A DNA stretch of 64,000 nt from Salvator merianae (GCA_003586115.2 QVOM02000034.1:114148442-114212441); one strand, 5' to 3'; counted from the first letter of the stretch, positions 35,032 to 47,217 are shown. Made by a program: numbers and translations. Notes: generated by a model not told the origin, from the sequence alone.

Positions 35032-35526
35032 GGTCTTTTCCACACTCCCCCCTCCTAAGCCCTGAATCAGGTTGCTGCTGGAACAGGACAAGGCTATCTG
35101 TACTAAGATGCCCTGTCCCACATCAGTCCTGGCCACTGCCTCTGAACAGCTTTTGCTGTTTCTGGGAGAGCTCTTATCATCAGTGTGCCACTTCTGGTGG
35201 CACTTCCTGGAGCATCACCGAGAAGGGTGCCACGTGATATACTGGACCATATGGGTGTCCTATCTTCACAGTCTTATGAACCTGTATACCAAGAGAGGTC
35301 TGCTTGTAGACCTCTTCGAAAATACCAGTGGACTGGGACAGGTTGTCATTTTGGCACCCTATCACAGTCCATGATCTAATCAAGAGCAGACAGGCTGTAC
35401 CAAGGGGGGGGCAGGGCCTGTACTGGTCCCCACTAGCATGCAGACAGCAGAGCTGCCACCATTGCATCTTCTTTGGGATGCTAATTGGCAACAACTGGTT
35501 CCCAGTATGGGATGCACAGAAACACA
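35032..35526. mobile_element. Family B element, probable TSD ACT
   Basis: The left tip GGTCTTTTCCACAC is preceded by ACT. The right end, 'gcacagaaacaca', is decayed and followed by ACT. 495 bp. Inside, 'gtgccacttctggtggcacttcctgg' (35188-35213) is the B inner palindrome. Confidence 0.6.
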
Positions 35527-35529
35527 ACT

Positions 35530-36733
35530 CATTTGTTACTAGTAGATAAAACCAGGATCAGAACAAGTTGCAGAGGTGATATTTTATACAACAGCTACAT
35601 AGCCATCCTATTATTTAGTTCTAAGATTGAAAAAGGTTTTTGCAAACCTACTAAAACATTCAGAGCAAGACCTAAGAAGGGAAATCCATTACTTAGCTTG
35701 AAATAATGCTACTTAAGCTTTCACACTCACCTATTCATAGACAAGGATGAAAGACTTTTCATGCCATAAATTAATTGCTTATCACCTTATACTACCACAT
35801 AGAGAAGCTTTCTGAGGTAGTGTTGAGTAAATAAATAGCGAGGAACCTGGTAATGTAACACTACAATTATTTCTGTCTTCAAGCACAAAATGTTTGCTTT
35901 TTACAGCATGCTCTTGCTTCAGTGGTAAGCTTTTCTACTCAGTGGTAATAAGCAAATACCTAGTTCCCTTGGTAAGTCAAACTTTTTACTGTTTGTGAAC
36001 ATTGAGAATGATAGCCCTGCTCTCCAATGCATTTACCAACCAATGCAGGTACGTAAATATTTATCACAGAATATTGGAATATAGCTGGGCTATTCTTATT
36101 AACATGAATGAATGTAAATATTTACAGCACAGTTACTACAGAATATTTATGTGGAAATTTAGCTTAACTGCAGAAGTGCAAAGAAGGGAGGGGAGAGAAG
36201 GGGGAAAAATCCATCAGTGAATATTTTTGAACATCCAGTGCAAATAAAAGCCCAGTCTACAAAGTGCTTGCTCAGAGACCACCAACATATTTCTCACTAA
36301 AATAAAAAGAGAAATATTTCTCAGGCATAACCATAGGAAAACTACCCCACTGCAGATTTAAAGGAAAAGAGGAGCACTTCGCAGAAGGTAGCTCTGTAGC
36401 AGACATTTACAATGTATTGTGTTGCTTTGTTTCCCTACTGCTTTCTGATAGTTCTTTCAAATATTATCTCATTGACTGTCAGTGAAGATGCAGAACAATG
36501 ACATCACATGCTATTACTTATGAAGAGTCGTGTGAACTAACGTGGTGTACTCCAGCTACCCTTGGGTTACACTTCCTGCTGGGCAAATGGCATTTGAAGC
36601 ATAACTGCATTAGCTGTTACAGACTGTGCCTCCATTACACAGCAAAAGCACCTCAAGTGAGGCTACTATCCGTTACTCCCAAGGCCTGACTACAGTGCCT
36701 TTAATGTACAATAGCAACACAGACATAAACTTA
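35530..36733. other. Unassigned DNA
   Basis: No recognised feature. Confidence 0.5.
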
Positions 36734-36871
36734 AGCTGCATCCAGATGTGGCTTACTTATTCCATTATATTTGGATATTCTGGAATAAAGCATGGATATT
36801 CCAGAATATCCATGCTTTATTCTGGAATACCCAAAAATAGCAGAAAAAGTAAGCGACATCTGGAGGCATCA
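36734..36871. mobile_element. Family C palindromic MITE, copy 2, TSD TTA
   Basis: 138 bp. The ends AGCTGCATCCAGATGT and the inverse of TGATGCCTCCAGATGT are flanked by TTA (36731-36733, 36872-36874). The central hairpin has arms 'ggatattctggaataaagc' and 'gctttattctggaatacc' around 'atggatattccagaatatccat'. Same family as 17630-17764. Confidence 0.87.
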
Positions 36872-37164
36872 TTAGATGCTACAAGGAAGAAAAATGATGA
36901 AAACACACAATACTTATGTGCTATTAATTAAAACTGCAATTTTACAACTCCTGAATTTGATCTACTTCAGTCATAAAAGTACATTGCCTGACTTTTCCTT
37001 TCAAACACTAAAGAGAGGCTGAAAGCATCTATTTCCAAAGGATTGGATCTGAAGCATCCACTTATACAGTTATACGATTATTCAGTTAATAATAATTCCC
37101 TCTGATGCTTAATAAGCTTGTTTACATTGTGGTTTGAAAACAAGTCAAGATCTAATCACTTACC

Positions 37165-37545
37165 TACCAGTAATTCAGATCAGTGGGTCTGGATTAGCCC
37201 ATTCCCACCAATCATGATGATCCAGATTAAGACATGGTGTGGCCTCAAAGCTTGCATGAGCTTTGTGGCTGCACCCCCATGTCTCCAAAGGCTAGGAACA
37301 AAAGTTCCTAGTCTTGAAGACCCAGGGGAGGTGCTTTTCGACAGTGCCCTATAGCACACCACTGAAAGGCAATCCCCAGTAAGCCCAAACATGGAGGTGG
37401 CCTTCTGAATGCTTCCTGTTTCTGGATCAGGGCTCCTCTGGCTCCTCTGTTTGACCCAATTAATCAGGTCTATTGGAGATCCAGATTAAGGCCTCTCTTA
37501 ATTCAGATCTTATTCTGTCTCATACAGAGTGGACCAGCCAAAGCA
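37165..37545. repeat. Family B-like fragment
   Basis: 'cagatcagtgggtctggattagccc', 'gcttgcatgagctttgtgg' and 'aggaacaaaagttcctagtc' are B inner landmarks. Tips not clear. Confidence 0.5.
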
Positions 37546-37580
37546 TGGCTTCATAAAACAGCGCTAATGTGCAGCTCGAT

Positions 37581-38465
37581 GGGCCTGTTCACACTTTGCA
37601 TTAGTGAGTGTCAGGACACTCACTAGTGAAGTGTGTTGGCACTGTTGAGAGGCTCTCGTGATCAGGAACAGACTGCAACAGTAGCGCTACTTGCTGTGGA
37701 GCATAACATTGTACACGTAGCTGGACTGCTTCCATTAAACTACATTTGAACCCTCTTCTGGGTGTGAATGCAGTGTGGCATGGTGCAGCACAGCTGTGGT
37801 TGTACAGTTGTGTCATGCTCCCAGTTGCCATGGCAGTGGCCAGAAGTTTCTCCAACCACTGTCATGGTGAAGGCCGGCAGCATTCATACAGTGAATGCTG
37901 GTAGCCTACTGCCAGTATGTTCCAAAGTTTTGCAGTACTAATTGCTTTATGCTGCAAAGTCTGTTCCATCTTAGAACAGAGATCTGTTTGCATGCTTGCT
38001 AGCTAAGTGCTTTCATATCTTGTGGAGGCCTGAACAGCCAGGAGCAGTCTACAGTTGCTCCCAATCGTTCCTACCTGTGGAGCACAAATTTATAATAGTC
38101 CCCTCCTGGTAAGGTGCATTTGCACTTATCTTGGTGCACGGTGACCAGTAATCAATCATGCTTACATAATCAGCTTATCATGCCTATATGTACCTGTGAG
38201 CTGCACAGCCCTACCAGTCACTGTGACAGCAGCTGTACATTTCCCGGCTGCTGTCATGGTCAGGATTAGGCACAGCTATTAGTAAGTAACTAGGGCTATG
38301 CAGCGCAGACAGCGTCTGTGCTGCATGATAAATTACCATGATAGAACAGACTAAGTAGTCTGTTCTATCGTGGTAAGTACAAAAGTTCCCCAGGATAATT
38401 ATCCTGTCCTAGAAGTGAACTACATGGACCCTTAATACGTATTAAGGGTCCATGCAGAAAGGCCC
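37581..38465 (+). mobile_element. Two family A copies in tandem, ending in a B-like tip
   Basis: The first copy starts GGGCCTGTTCACACTTTGC (37581). A second start, AGATCTGTTTGCATGCTTG, lies at about 37980. The end is ATGCAGAAAGGCCC (to 38465), a family B-style tip. Palindromes: 'gatagaacagactaagtagtctgttctatc' region (38339-38369) and 'cttaatacgtattaag' (38431-38446). The mix suggests recombination between A and B. Confidence 0.6.
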
Positions 38466-39274
38466 ATAAATTGTAGTTTGATCCTAACTTGTTCTGAAAC
38501 CATGATTTAAACAGTCCAGGATTTTTTGGCTAGAAAACCACATAATTGTGTTTGTCTTAAAGCTGGAAATGGTTGCTTCTGATCTTGTCCTGTGATATGT
38601 CCAAGGCTCACTTCAAGTAAGCAATGATGTGCTGTTCATAAATTTCAAAATGTGGAAGAGGAAGAAGGAACAGAAGTACCACAGTGCTAACCACACAGAT
38701 ATGAAAATAAGCATATTCATGTACACAGAAGTTGTGTCATATTATGTGTAATTGTGCCACACAAATGAGAGAGGACATTTGTTACATGCTGGAAACATAA
38801 AAGATCAAACGAGAACCCTGACCCTTTAAAAAGTAATCAAATTAATGGAAAATATTGGTGAAATTTTCATGACCAGAGAACAGACTTTTAGTTTTACTTA
38901 CCATTTTATTCCCCATCCAGAATGCTATTGGTGATCATATTTACCTAGCTTTGGATGTTGCTTTTTAAAGCTATTTTAAGTAGAAGATAAAAAAGAAAAA
39001 AACAACCACAAGATATTTGGATGAAGATGTTGATATTACTGAAACACAGGTAGGAAATCTCTCCTTCCATATCACTTTTTTTTCTTTTTCTTTTAAGTTC
39101 AGCAGATTATTTAATGCAACACTTTAATAGGTATAAAATTATAGAAGCAGTGTTTCAATCATTTGCTGGAATTCATCTGTCTAAGCCATAAGTGTGTTTT
39201 CCACTAGCGTATCATGATAGAGAGGCTACTCTTGATGTTAATATTAGACCAATGGATCTACTAAATAGGACCGT
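38466..39274. other. Unassigned DNA
   Basis: No recognised feature. Confidence 0.5.
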
Positions 39275-39282
39275 ATTCTGGG

Positions 39283-39621
39283 TAGAGATTTGCCAAACCA
39301 TTTCAAACTCAAACTAGTTTGAATCAAATCAGGTGGTTCAACCAGTTTGAATTCAAATCAAGCCACTCCCTGGTTCAGGTAGATGGTCAGTTAAAACCAG
39401 GTTGAAACATCTGGTTCAATTCAAACCTATTAAGCTCATCAGTATTTGTCACCTTTTAAAGGGCTTCTTACATGTAATTAGGTGCATAGAAAAAGATTGA
39501 ACAGGTTAAAAGTTTGAACTGAACATTTTAGCCTGGGTTTGAGACATAATTGAAACTGAACTGCACATGGTTCTGTTTCATTCAAACCAAACCACCATTT
39601 TTAATTTTGGGCACATCTTTA
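39283..39621. mobile_element. hAT-like MITE, 339 bp
   Basis: The ends TAGAGATTTGCCAAACC and GGGCACATCTTTA pair imperfectly. The flanks ATTCTGGG and ATTGTGGA agree in 6 of 8 positions, as expected for an aged hAT duplication. The interior is rich in 'ttgaattcaaa' / 'ttcaaaccaaacca' words typical of this type of MITE. Confidence 0.65.
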
Positions 39622-39629
39622 ATTGTGGA

Positions 39630-40056
39630 CTTGTTTTCCTCAATTAAACAAGGGCGGATTAATCTAAATATTGAGGAGCTTGACACAATCCCTTTGTCGC
39701 AGTAAGGTAATCAGCTGTTGTGTTATAGATTGAATATCACATTTGTACTATGAAATGATGGAGAACCAGTTAGAATGAAGCCTGTGGAGGATGATGGATT
39801 CTGGATGTCTATGGTCAAATTTGCAGCTAATATGGCGTGTGTTTATATTGAAACTTTGGTTGATCTTGAAGGCTGCTCTAAATATAGCCTCAGTTTTGCT
39901 TCTCTGATTTTTTTTTTCTCTCCATGCCAGCCCAGAACTCTTCTGCAGGAATGTCCAGAGAGGGAATGGGAATAGACCTGGAAGTTGGACCATGTGGCCT
40001 GCTCTTGTGAGTTTTCTGTCATCATTGAGTCAGATTAAATGGCAAGCAGTTGTCAT
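39630..40056. other. Unassigned DNA
   Basis: No recognised feature. Confidence 0.45.
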
Positions 40057-40140
40057 CAGATGGTTTATTTGTTTGTTTGTATTTTTTTTAATCCTGCCCT
40101 ATACCCAAAGGTCTCAAGGTGAGTTGCAACAGTGGGCCTC
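40057..40140 (-). repeat. L2-like LINE 3' end
   Basis: 'tttatttgtttgtttg' then 'cctgccctatacccaaaggtctc' is the reversed form of the 3' end also seen at 47577. Confidence 0.55.
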
Positions 40141-40539
40141 CAGGTCACCATTGGAGTGGTTTAATTCTCTCTGACACTTAGATTGCCTGGTGGTTTTTGA
40201 GATAGGAAGCTGGCACATCTAATCCACTGTCATTTGTCCACCTCACCCCTGGGTGATTAGAAGTTGAGTGAAGAGCATAATATAGATTCTGCCTAATATC
40301 ACAGATGATCTACAAAGGAAGTAGGTCCCAGTCAGCTTCACAGTATACAGAAGACCATGAAATACATTTGGTGACAGCCCAAGTGCAAATGCTGAAAAAT
40401 TCACAATCACAGCAATCAAATGTGGGTATTGCTCATTATTGACATATGAAGTAGCAGAGTAGCTGGAGAGGACAACTCAATCAGTTCAAGTGACCAGCTG
40501 GGAGACGCCGCTTGCAATAAAATAAAGAAAGAAGCTGGG

Positions 40540-41690
40540 AGGAAGAAGTGTGGGAGCGCCGGTGATACAGCTGGTCCTTCGGTCACCGCCGGGTCAGCGC
40601 AGGGAACTACTGAAGCAAGGGCTCTTCTCCAGCTCCCCCAGCGTTTCGGCGTGCTGCTGCTGTACGAAGTGCAAGCTCCACTCCAGCTCGCCCGCCGTGC
40701 ATCGCCAACCCTCCCAGTTGCCCGAGCCCGGCCTGGGCCCCGCCACACCAGCTCTGGCAGGCCCCAGCAGCGGCAAGGCGAAAAGGCCGCAGCTCAGGGC
40801 TGCGGCAGCCCTTCCTTGGATAGGGCGCTATTTTCCTTGCCCTGAGCCTGGCGCGGACCCAACATCCAGGTGGTGGAGCAGGAGCAGCAGATGGCAGAGC
40901 TCAGCCTCGCATGTCTGACTGGATGGTCCAGCTGAACGAGGAGAAGTTACTGCTGGGGAAGAAGCTGCAGAGCCTGGTGGAGCAGCTGAGCCTCCGGGCG
41001 CAGGAGAGGGAGACGCAGGACACGGCGGCGGGAACGGAGGAGCAGCCGACGACGACATTGCCATGGGCGTGGCCGCGTCGCCTATGGCTGAGGAGCTGCT
41101 GCGGATGAAGGGTGAGAATGAGCTGGTGAGGAAGAAGCTGCAGGCCACCCTCATCAGCAGGAAGGAGCGCCTGGGCAGGGTCCACACGCTGGAGAGAGAA
41201 CTGGAAGGTGGGGGGGTCCTCTGGAGGCCCGGGAGCCCGGAGGGGATCCTGCCCTCCCCGAAGAGCAGCCTGGAAGCAAGGGAGGCCATGGCTTCTGCCC
41301 AGTGAGGGCGCTCCTCCTCCCTCAGCCAGCTGTTTCCCACGGAGCAGCCTGGCCTTCGAGGGCCCCTCAGGAAAGAAGAGGACTCCGCTGGGGCCGCATT
41401 GCGAGCTGTGAGCCAGGGGCTGCAGCAGAGCCTGCGGGAGAAGGACCTCCACGTTGCAGCCCTACAGGCACGCCTGAAGGACCCTCTTTTGGCCCCTGAA
41501 TACCAGGCCCTGCCAGATCAGATCTCTGAGAGCTCCGAAGCAGCCGCTCCCATGACCCAGGCGGGGGGGCAGCAGGGCCGAGGAGGAGGGCCCAGGGGAA
41601 GAGCTGAGGGCTGCCCTGGAAGAGAAGGTCGGCGCCCTGGAGCAGGGTCAGGAGCTGCTCCAAAGCAACTGCAGGAGGCTTTTCTGCAGG
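40540..41690 (+). pseudogene. GC-rich golgin-like coiled-coil pseudogene, possible
   Basis: In alternating plus-strand frames this stretch encodes coiled-coil pieces: QLNEEKLLLGKKLQSLVEQL (about 40925), then LLRMKGENELVRKKLQATLI and SRKERLGRVHTLERELE (41096-41210), then GLQQSLREKDLHVAALQARL (41418) and VGALEQGQELLQSN (41630-41670). The wording 'KKLQ-A-LISRKE' resembles long Golgi coiled-coil proteins such as giantin, which tether vesicles at the Golgi. Frames are broken and no clear exon pattern or poly(A) tract on this strand is visible, so a decayed retrocopy is the simplest reading. The DNA is far richer in GC and CpG than its neighbours. The family call is from motif memory and is tentative. 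Confidence 0.4.
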
Positions 41691-41704
41691 TTTTTTTTTT
41701 TTTT

Positions 41705-42490
41705 TAATTGGGGTTTAATTGGGGTTTTTTAACTGGGATTTGAGGGTACTCGGGTATTAGGGGGTTGGAAAGTTTGTCTGGTTGGGTGTGTTTGATTAGA
41801 TGTGTAGTGTGGGTGGTGAGTGTGTGGGGAGCGGAGGGACCGGCCTGCCGAGGGAGGACGGAGCCAGGGAATGGGGAGGGGCAATCTCTGGGATGGTAGA
41901 GGGTCGGAGCATACCGGTTTTGCTGGGGAGAGGCAGATATGGCAGGAGCCAGGGGGGTAGGCCGCTCACGGGGAACGAGGATCCATTGCTTAAAAGCAGT
42001 TCCCTGTTCTGGCCCCTCAGAACCATCTAGAGGCTCAACCCGGGGTACTGGTGATAGGCAAAGTCCAGGCCCTGAGCTCCGGCTGCTGCTACTCAATGCC
42101 AGGTCGATGAATAATAAAGCCCCCCTCATTTGGGACCTGCTTTCGGATGAGGTGGCTGACCTGGCATGTGTGACTGAAACCTGGCTGGGCCCTGAGGGAG
42201 GTGTTCTCCTCTCGGAAATCTGCCCAGCCAGGTTTCTGGTGTGGCACCAACCACGACCCCAGGGAAGGGGTGGAGGAGTGGCGATTATTGCCGGGAAGAC
42301 GTTTAGCCTGCGCAGGCTCGCTGCTTCCGAGATTGCGGGTTGTGAGTTCCTCTTTGTGAAGTTGGACCTAGGGGTTCAGGTGGGCTTGTTGCTCGCATAC
42401 TTGCCTCCCAACTACGTGTCGACTGCCCTGCCTGTGCTACTTGAGCAGCAACTGCTCCTGGTCTATGGGGTGGGGCATGGAGGAGGACAG
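41705..42490 (+). pseudogene. L2/CR1-group LINE 5' part: leader and endonuclease N-terminus
   Basis: From about 42075 the frame reads LLLLNARSMNNKAPLIWDLL, then DLACVTETWLGPEGG, GRGGGVAIIAGKTF and CEFLFVKLDL. This is the start of the apurinic-type endonuclease domain (N-A-R-S, the T-E-T-W-L metal-binding Glu, R-G-G-G-V-A). The endonuclease nicks the target for reverse transcription. The frame breaks near 42440 and the rest of ORF2 is missing. The G-rich stretch at 41705-42070 may be the element's own leader. The same frame is open from 41939, but the upstream part has no known motif. Confidence 0.7.
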
Positions 42491-44149
42491 CTAGGGACTT
42501 GGAGGAAGAGAGAGAAAATGAAAGAGAGAGAGATCTCGGTTTAAATAGCACCTTCAAATCTAAAGCAGCTGATCACTCCATTTCTCTCTTCCCCTCTCTG
42601 TCTTGTGTGAGGGAAAGCACTCAGACAAAGCAGCCACAGAGAACCAAGTTCAGCAAGGTGCACAGAGTGGATTGCATGCTGTACTTCTGGCGTAGACATG
42701 GTGGGCAGGTTAAGGCTTGACAAGAGAAGTTGTTCTGTATTTACATAATTCTGAAAAAGCACAAAACTCATGATCCCCTTGTCCTGGGCTCAAAGGAGGT
42801 GGATGTAGAGGAGGGTGGGTGTCTCTTCTGGTAGGTTGAGTCTAACTGAACAGAACTGCTCCAGCGGTTTACCACCTGCATGAGAGTCTATGAGCCCCAA
42901 GAGGAGGAAGTGGGGAACAATGCCATTGGCTGGAGTTTGAAACTGAAAGCCTCTCTCTGCCCACCCAGGAAAGTACAGTCCTGCCCCCAATAATCCTTGC
43001 AGGACCATTTTTGGTGCTAGATTAATCTGAATACACGATAGATCAGATTTTGGTTGAATAGCTTAAAGAAAAGTCAGAAGACCATTTAGGAGTGTGATCC
43101 TTGTGTCCCCCAAGCTGACTGAATTTGTCTTTAAATTTGGGTGTGTCTACAACCTAGGAAATGGCATTATTAAGAAAAATAATCTGTGGAAATCAAACTC
43201 ATGTCTAAGTTGTTCATTGAGGAACTTCCTCAGGAGTCTATCCTTGGTCATTAGTGAGCCATGCAGCCAGGAGGGTTTTTTTGTTTTGTTTTTTGTTTTA
43301 ATTTGACATTGAAAATGTCTGCCCTAGCTTTGAGAGCACATACGAGAGTAGAGTTATTAACACTCAGATGTCATTAAATAAATATGATTGAGGTTGTTCT
43401 AGTGAAAATACAATGGAGTAGCCCCAAGCTTCTTAGCCATAGGTTAGTGCTGGGTTAGGTTTGACTCTGTAAATCTTTAGTGATCAATAAGCTTGGGCAT
43501 CTGTAGCTGAACAGGTGGCACAAGGAGTTCAAACCAGCAGAAGATCTCAAAGAATTCTTTCTAATGTGCAAAGAGAAAGAACCAGATTCAGCAAAAACAA
43601 CATCTAAATAAGAATTAGAACTAGCTTGTTCTAAGCTAGTCACCATCAAGGAACCATCTGTATCTAGCTCTCTTCCTCAAAACTATAATTTTGGACATAG
43701 TCTTCTGAATGAACAAGGACCCTTTTCTCATTTACCTTTATCGCAATCTAGGAAGGGGTCCAGGGGTTTTTGTTCCATACACTAGTATGGAACAGCAGAA
43801 GCCCACCACTTCTGTATTTTTTTTTTTTCTCTCTACACTGGATAAAGCTACAGACTGGGATATGGAATCAAAATGGCACTTTCTTCAGGTCCTGTGATTG
43901 ACCTCTATCCCAGCCTATGAGGGTTGTGCAGAAAGCAAGTCCCTGTAGTCTGAATACAGCAGGGTCCTATTCAGAAGTGCACAAGGAAACACTACTGAAA
44001 GTGGTGCTGAAAAATCAATACACCACAAAAAGATTGGGTACATTCATTCCTAAACAGCAAGGACTGAGCCCATTCTTTGAAGTCAGTGGCCAGGCCAGGC
44101 CATCTGAAATATGGACTGCTCATAACCTGTTCTAGGATTAGTTAGGCTC
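42491..44149. other. Unassigned DNA
   Basis: No gene recognised. Part of 43400-44149 may be the decayed 3' part of the minus-strand LINE that starts to be readable at 44150. Confidence 0.4.
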
Positions 44150-45960
44150 AGAATCAACTAGACTACCTTGTGTGGCCCAGCATGTCACAATATAGATTGC
44201 ACTATATGAAATGGCCAAGGGGTTAGCCTTATGATATGAATTGAACTTTATAGCTAGTCTTTTTAGCCCAACCTGAGTTTGCGACAGCAGAACCATACTG
44301 TATGCACAAATCAAAATATCAACATGCCTGTCAAGGACTTAGACATCTGAACATTAAGGGACTGCAAACTCATTGCTGTATCTTTTACATACAGACTGAG
44401 CAGAATAGGTGCAAGAATGCAACCCTGTATTACCTCTTTATGAGTAGGAATTTCATGAGTCAGAGATCCACTGATACATATATCAACCCTTAGTCATATA
44501 TCTGAAAACAGAATCACAGGCTTCATCTTCACTTGAAAATGAAAGTCGGAGTGCTTGGGTCTGTAGGAGAGGCACTGCAATCACTACCTGACAGGACACC
44601 TCCTTGTTTCCACTTCAAAGGGAGAAGCTATTCTTTGGAGTGACACTCCAAGTTTCCTCCATTGAGAACAGTGAAATCAGACCCTCAGAAAATGGTACCT
44701 TAGTTAGCTACTGTGTCTACCAATGGAGTAGAGCAAGTGCTATGGGGAGCTTTCTGTTGATGCTGGCAGAAATGTGACAGCAGAAGACAATTTTACTGGG
44801 CCCCTTGCCCACTAAGTAGAGACTGGATTTTAATTAAGTGTAGTAACCTGGAGTATATATTAAGAATCCCTCATGTTTCCAAAGAGAGCTTTGGTGGATT
44901 GAATCAAAGGCCACACTAAAATCAATGAAAGCAGTGAAAAGTTGCCCTTCCCAGCTATATTGCAATTAAATGTTGTAGAATAAAGATTTTTTCCATGGTG
45001 GAATTACTGAATCAAAACAAAAAGGAGCATAGATGTCTACCCAAGGGCCTGTTCACACTTATCTCATAATCAATGCTGGTCCACTCACTAAGTGCATCCA
45101 CACCAGGGAGTCAGAAGTTGCCACAGGCTGCCCTAGAGCCATCCAGTCATGGACTGCTATAAATCAGTCCGCTTCCAGTAAGCAGTGTCCACACCCTCTT
45201 TCAGGTGCAACACCATGAGTGGGTATGGTGGTGTGACTGTGGCTGCACAGTCACACTCCATATCCAAATTCCTATGGCAATGTCTGGGTGCATATCGGAT
45301 GTTGCCACAGATGTTGTCATGGCAATCTGGACTATCCTGACCAGCTATCTGCACTTCAAGTGCTGCTTGATCTTTACGGGCCTGGTATGGTATTACTATA
45401 CCATACCAGGCCAGCAAGTGCAAACAGTCCCTAAGTCTCAATCTACTGCAAGAGTATAGTTGGCCACAATGAAAACTAGGCATATAAGTCTGTAATTATT
45501 TGGCTATTATTTCTATTTGCATTTTCAAAAATGGGGACTAAAATAGAGTGCTTTCAACTTGCCGGGATATAAGTAAGATTTATGTGAGTAAACAAGCAGG
45601 CAAATAAGCAGACCTACCAGTATGCATAACCTTTAAAGAGTTCATGTGGAAGGAAATCTTATCCAGGGACCTTGTTAGATTTCAAGACATAAGGCATCCA
45701 ATCTCCTTCTGAGACACCGGAAGTCATAAAGAGACATTTATGTTATTTAATCACAGGATCCCAACTGGGACTCCGGGATCTTTGGGGTCCATAGCACTAA
45801 AAAGCTTAGAGCAAAAGTCCTCCCAAGCTGAAATGTTATTTTTTTCAGAAACTGAATACCAAAAGACAGCAGATTTTTTGTCTTTGGAGGGCAACCCAAT
45901 TACTGTCCGGAGTTGTGCTGAATAACTAGCTTTCTTAATATTAATAAGTTTGTTTTAAAT
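44150..45960 (-). pseudogene. Reverse transcriptase remnant of the minus-strand LINE
   Basis: Minus-strand pieces, in order: NKVPG (the 'KAPGPDG' position), SILVPIFENANRN (the 'VPIFKKG' position), AFIDFSVAFDSIHQSSLW (palm motif A), VIQGCILAPILLSLYVKD (motif B) and a decayed stretch about 44250-44290 where the YADD box would lie ('VWFCCRKLRLG' resembles 'MVLLSQTRVGLK'). Many stops. The part at 45045-45431 is an inserted family A element and is not coding. Confidence 0.65.
45045..45431 (+). mobile_element. Family A element inserted in the LINE
   Basis: The ends GGGCCTGTTCACACTTA and the inverse of GGGACTGTTTGCACTT are flanked by CAA and TAA (2 of 3). Near the right end is a perfect hairpin with 15-bp arms GGCCTGGTATGGTAT and a 4-base loop (45380-45413). 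Confidence 0.78.
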
Positions 45961-45992
45961 TCACATTTAAGGATATAGCACAATGAGTGTTG

Positions 45993-47075
45993 AGGTCATT
46001 TTCATACTTGACTCTAGTGAGCATAAGGGACACTCACTAGTCAAGTGCTTCTATATTTCATGGAGGACCTGGTGATCTGGAGCAGACTACAGCTGCTCCT
46101 GATCTCTACTTGCTGTGGAGCACAAAATCATGCTCCACAGCTGTACCAGAAGCACACTTTTGGGTGCAAATGCAGAGAGGTGCAGCAGTGGCTGCACTGT
46201 TGTGTGACATTGCCAATCGCCATGGCAGTGACCAGAAGTTTCCTATGCATTGGCATGACTCAGGATACCAGCATTCACACTGGGCCTGTTCTCACTTTCC
46301 ATGCTAGAATGGGCTAATTAGCGCATTCTAGCATGGAACAGACCCCATCATGCAGACACCGTCTGCACGATGGGGCCTGAAAACTCACCTGAGGCTGGAT
46401 AATGGCATTCGCCAGTGCAAACACCATTATCTATCCCTGATGCTCACCATGACAGTGGCCGGCAAGCGTCTGGCCCCTGCCATGGTGACTGCTGCAGCTC
46501 TGTGCATGCACACGCGGTTGCAATGGGGCCTATTTCTTCACACAGGCCCCAGTCGTGCCCACACCACCGCGATTGGGCCTGGGCCTCTGGATGGGGCCGC
46601 ACTGCACCCCGTCCAGTGTTTCGGTGCCTGCTCGCAGGTGCGAAGGGTGGTCGCCACAGCAGCGGCCTACAAAGCATCAGGTAGCTGCCATGGTGACCAG
46701 GAGACCCGCATGGTGCGCACGGCGATGACACAATCACGCATGCGCACTGGGCCTCTCCCCGCTCTGCAGTGGGATCGGGCCTTCCCGATCGGGCCCGCGG
46801 TGCCACGATGGGGCCTGCCCAACCTCATTGGGGTGATCAGGGGATTATCACTGAAAAGCACTCCCCAGAGACCCCAAGTCTAGGAACTTTTGTTCATAGC
46901 TTTCAGAGGTGTGGAAGTGTGGCCACAAAACTTGTGCGTGCTTTGCAACACAAAGTGGTCTAATCCAGATCAATGCTGTCAGTGGATATGGCACTGATTC
47001 AGCCCATGCCTCCCAAGATCTGGATCAGTGGGCCAGGCTAATCAAGAATTATTGCAGGTAAGTGAAAAAAGAGCC
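45993..47075. mobile_element. Nested block of family A and B elements
   Basis: The left part starts AGGTCATTTTCATACTTG with 'ctagtgagcataaggg' (family A). A second, reversed A copy begins GGGCCTGTTCTCACTTTCC at 46288, with a 15-bp-arm hairpin TTCCATGCTAGAATG (46302-46343). 46480-46830 is GC-rich with repeated 'gggcctg' words. The right end carries B landmarks (gatctggatcagtgggccag near 47018-47037) and the tip GTGAAAAAAGAGCC. At least three insertions are stacked. Open frames here (such as 46350-46883) are not conserved proteins. Confidence 0.6.
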
Positions 47076-47217
47076 ACAGATAGTCGCAGGAAAAAAATAC
47101 GCACCCACAGATTGATAATTATTGTCTTCTCTCTTGTGTATAGATATGTCAGAAAACAAATGTGTGATACAGACTGGAGCACAAGTAAATCCCAAACACC
47201 ATTAGACTCCCCCTCCC

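Noticed and set aside
40416..41663. Long minus-strand open frames over the GC-rich block
   Set aside because: High GC makes stop-free frames likely. The coiled-coil signal is on the plus strand.
40540..41690. CpG island and promoter of a host gene
   Set aside because: No first exon, splice donor or downstream exon could be recognised. The coding remnant explains the composition better, though a promoter is not excluded.
46350..46883. 177-residue open frame on the plus strand
   Set aside because: It overlaps nested GC-rich TIR elements, has no recognisable motif, and its composition follows the repeat sequence.
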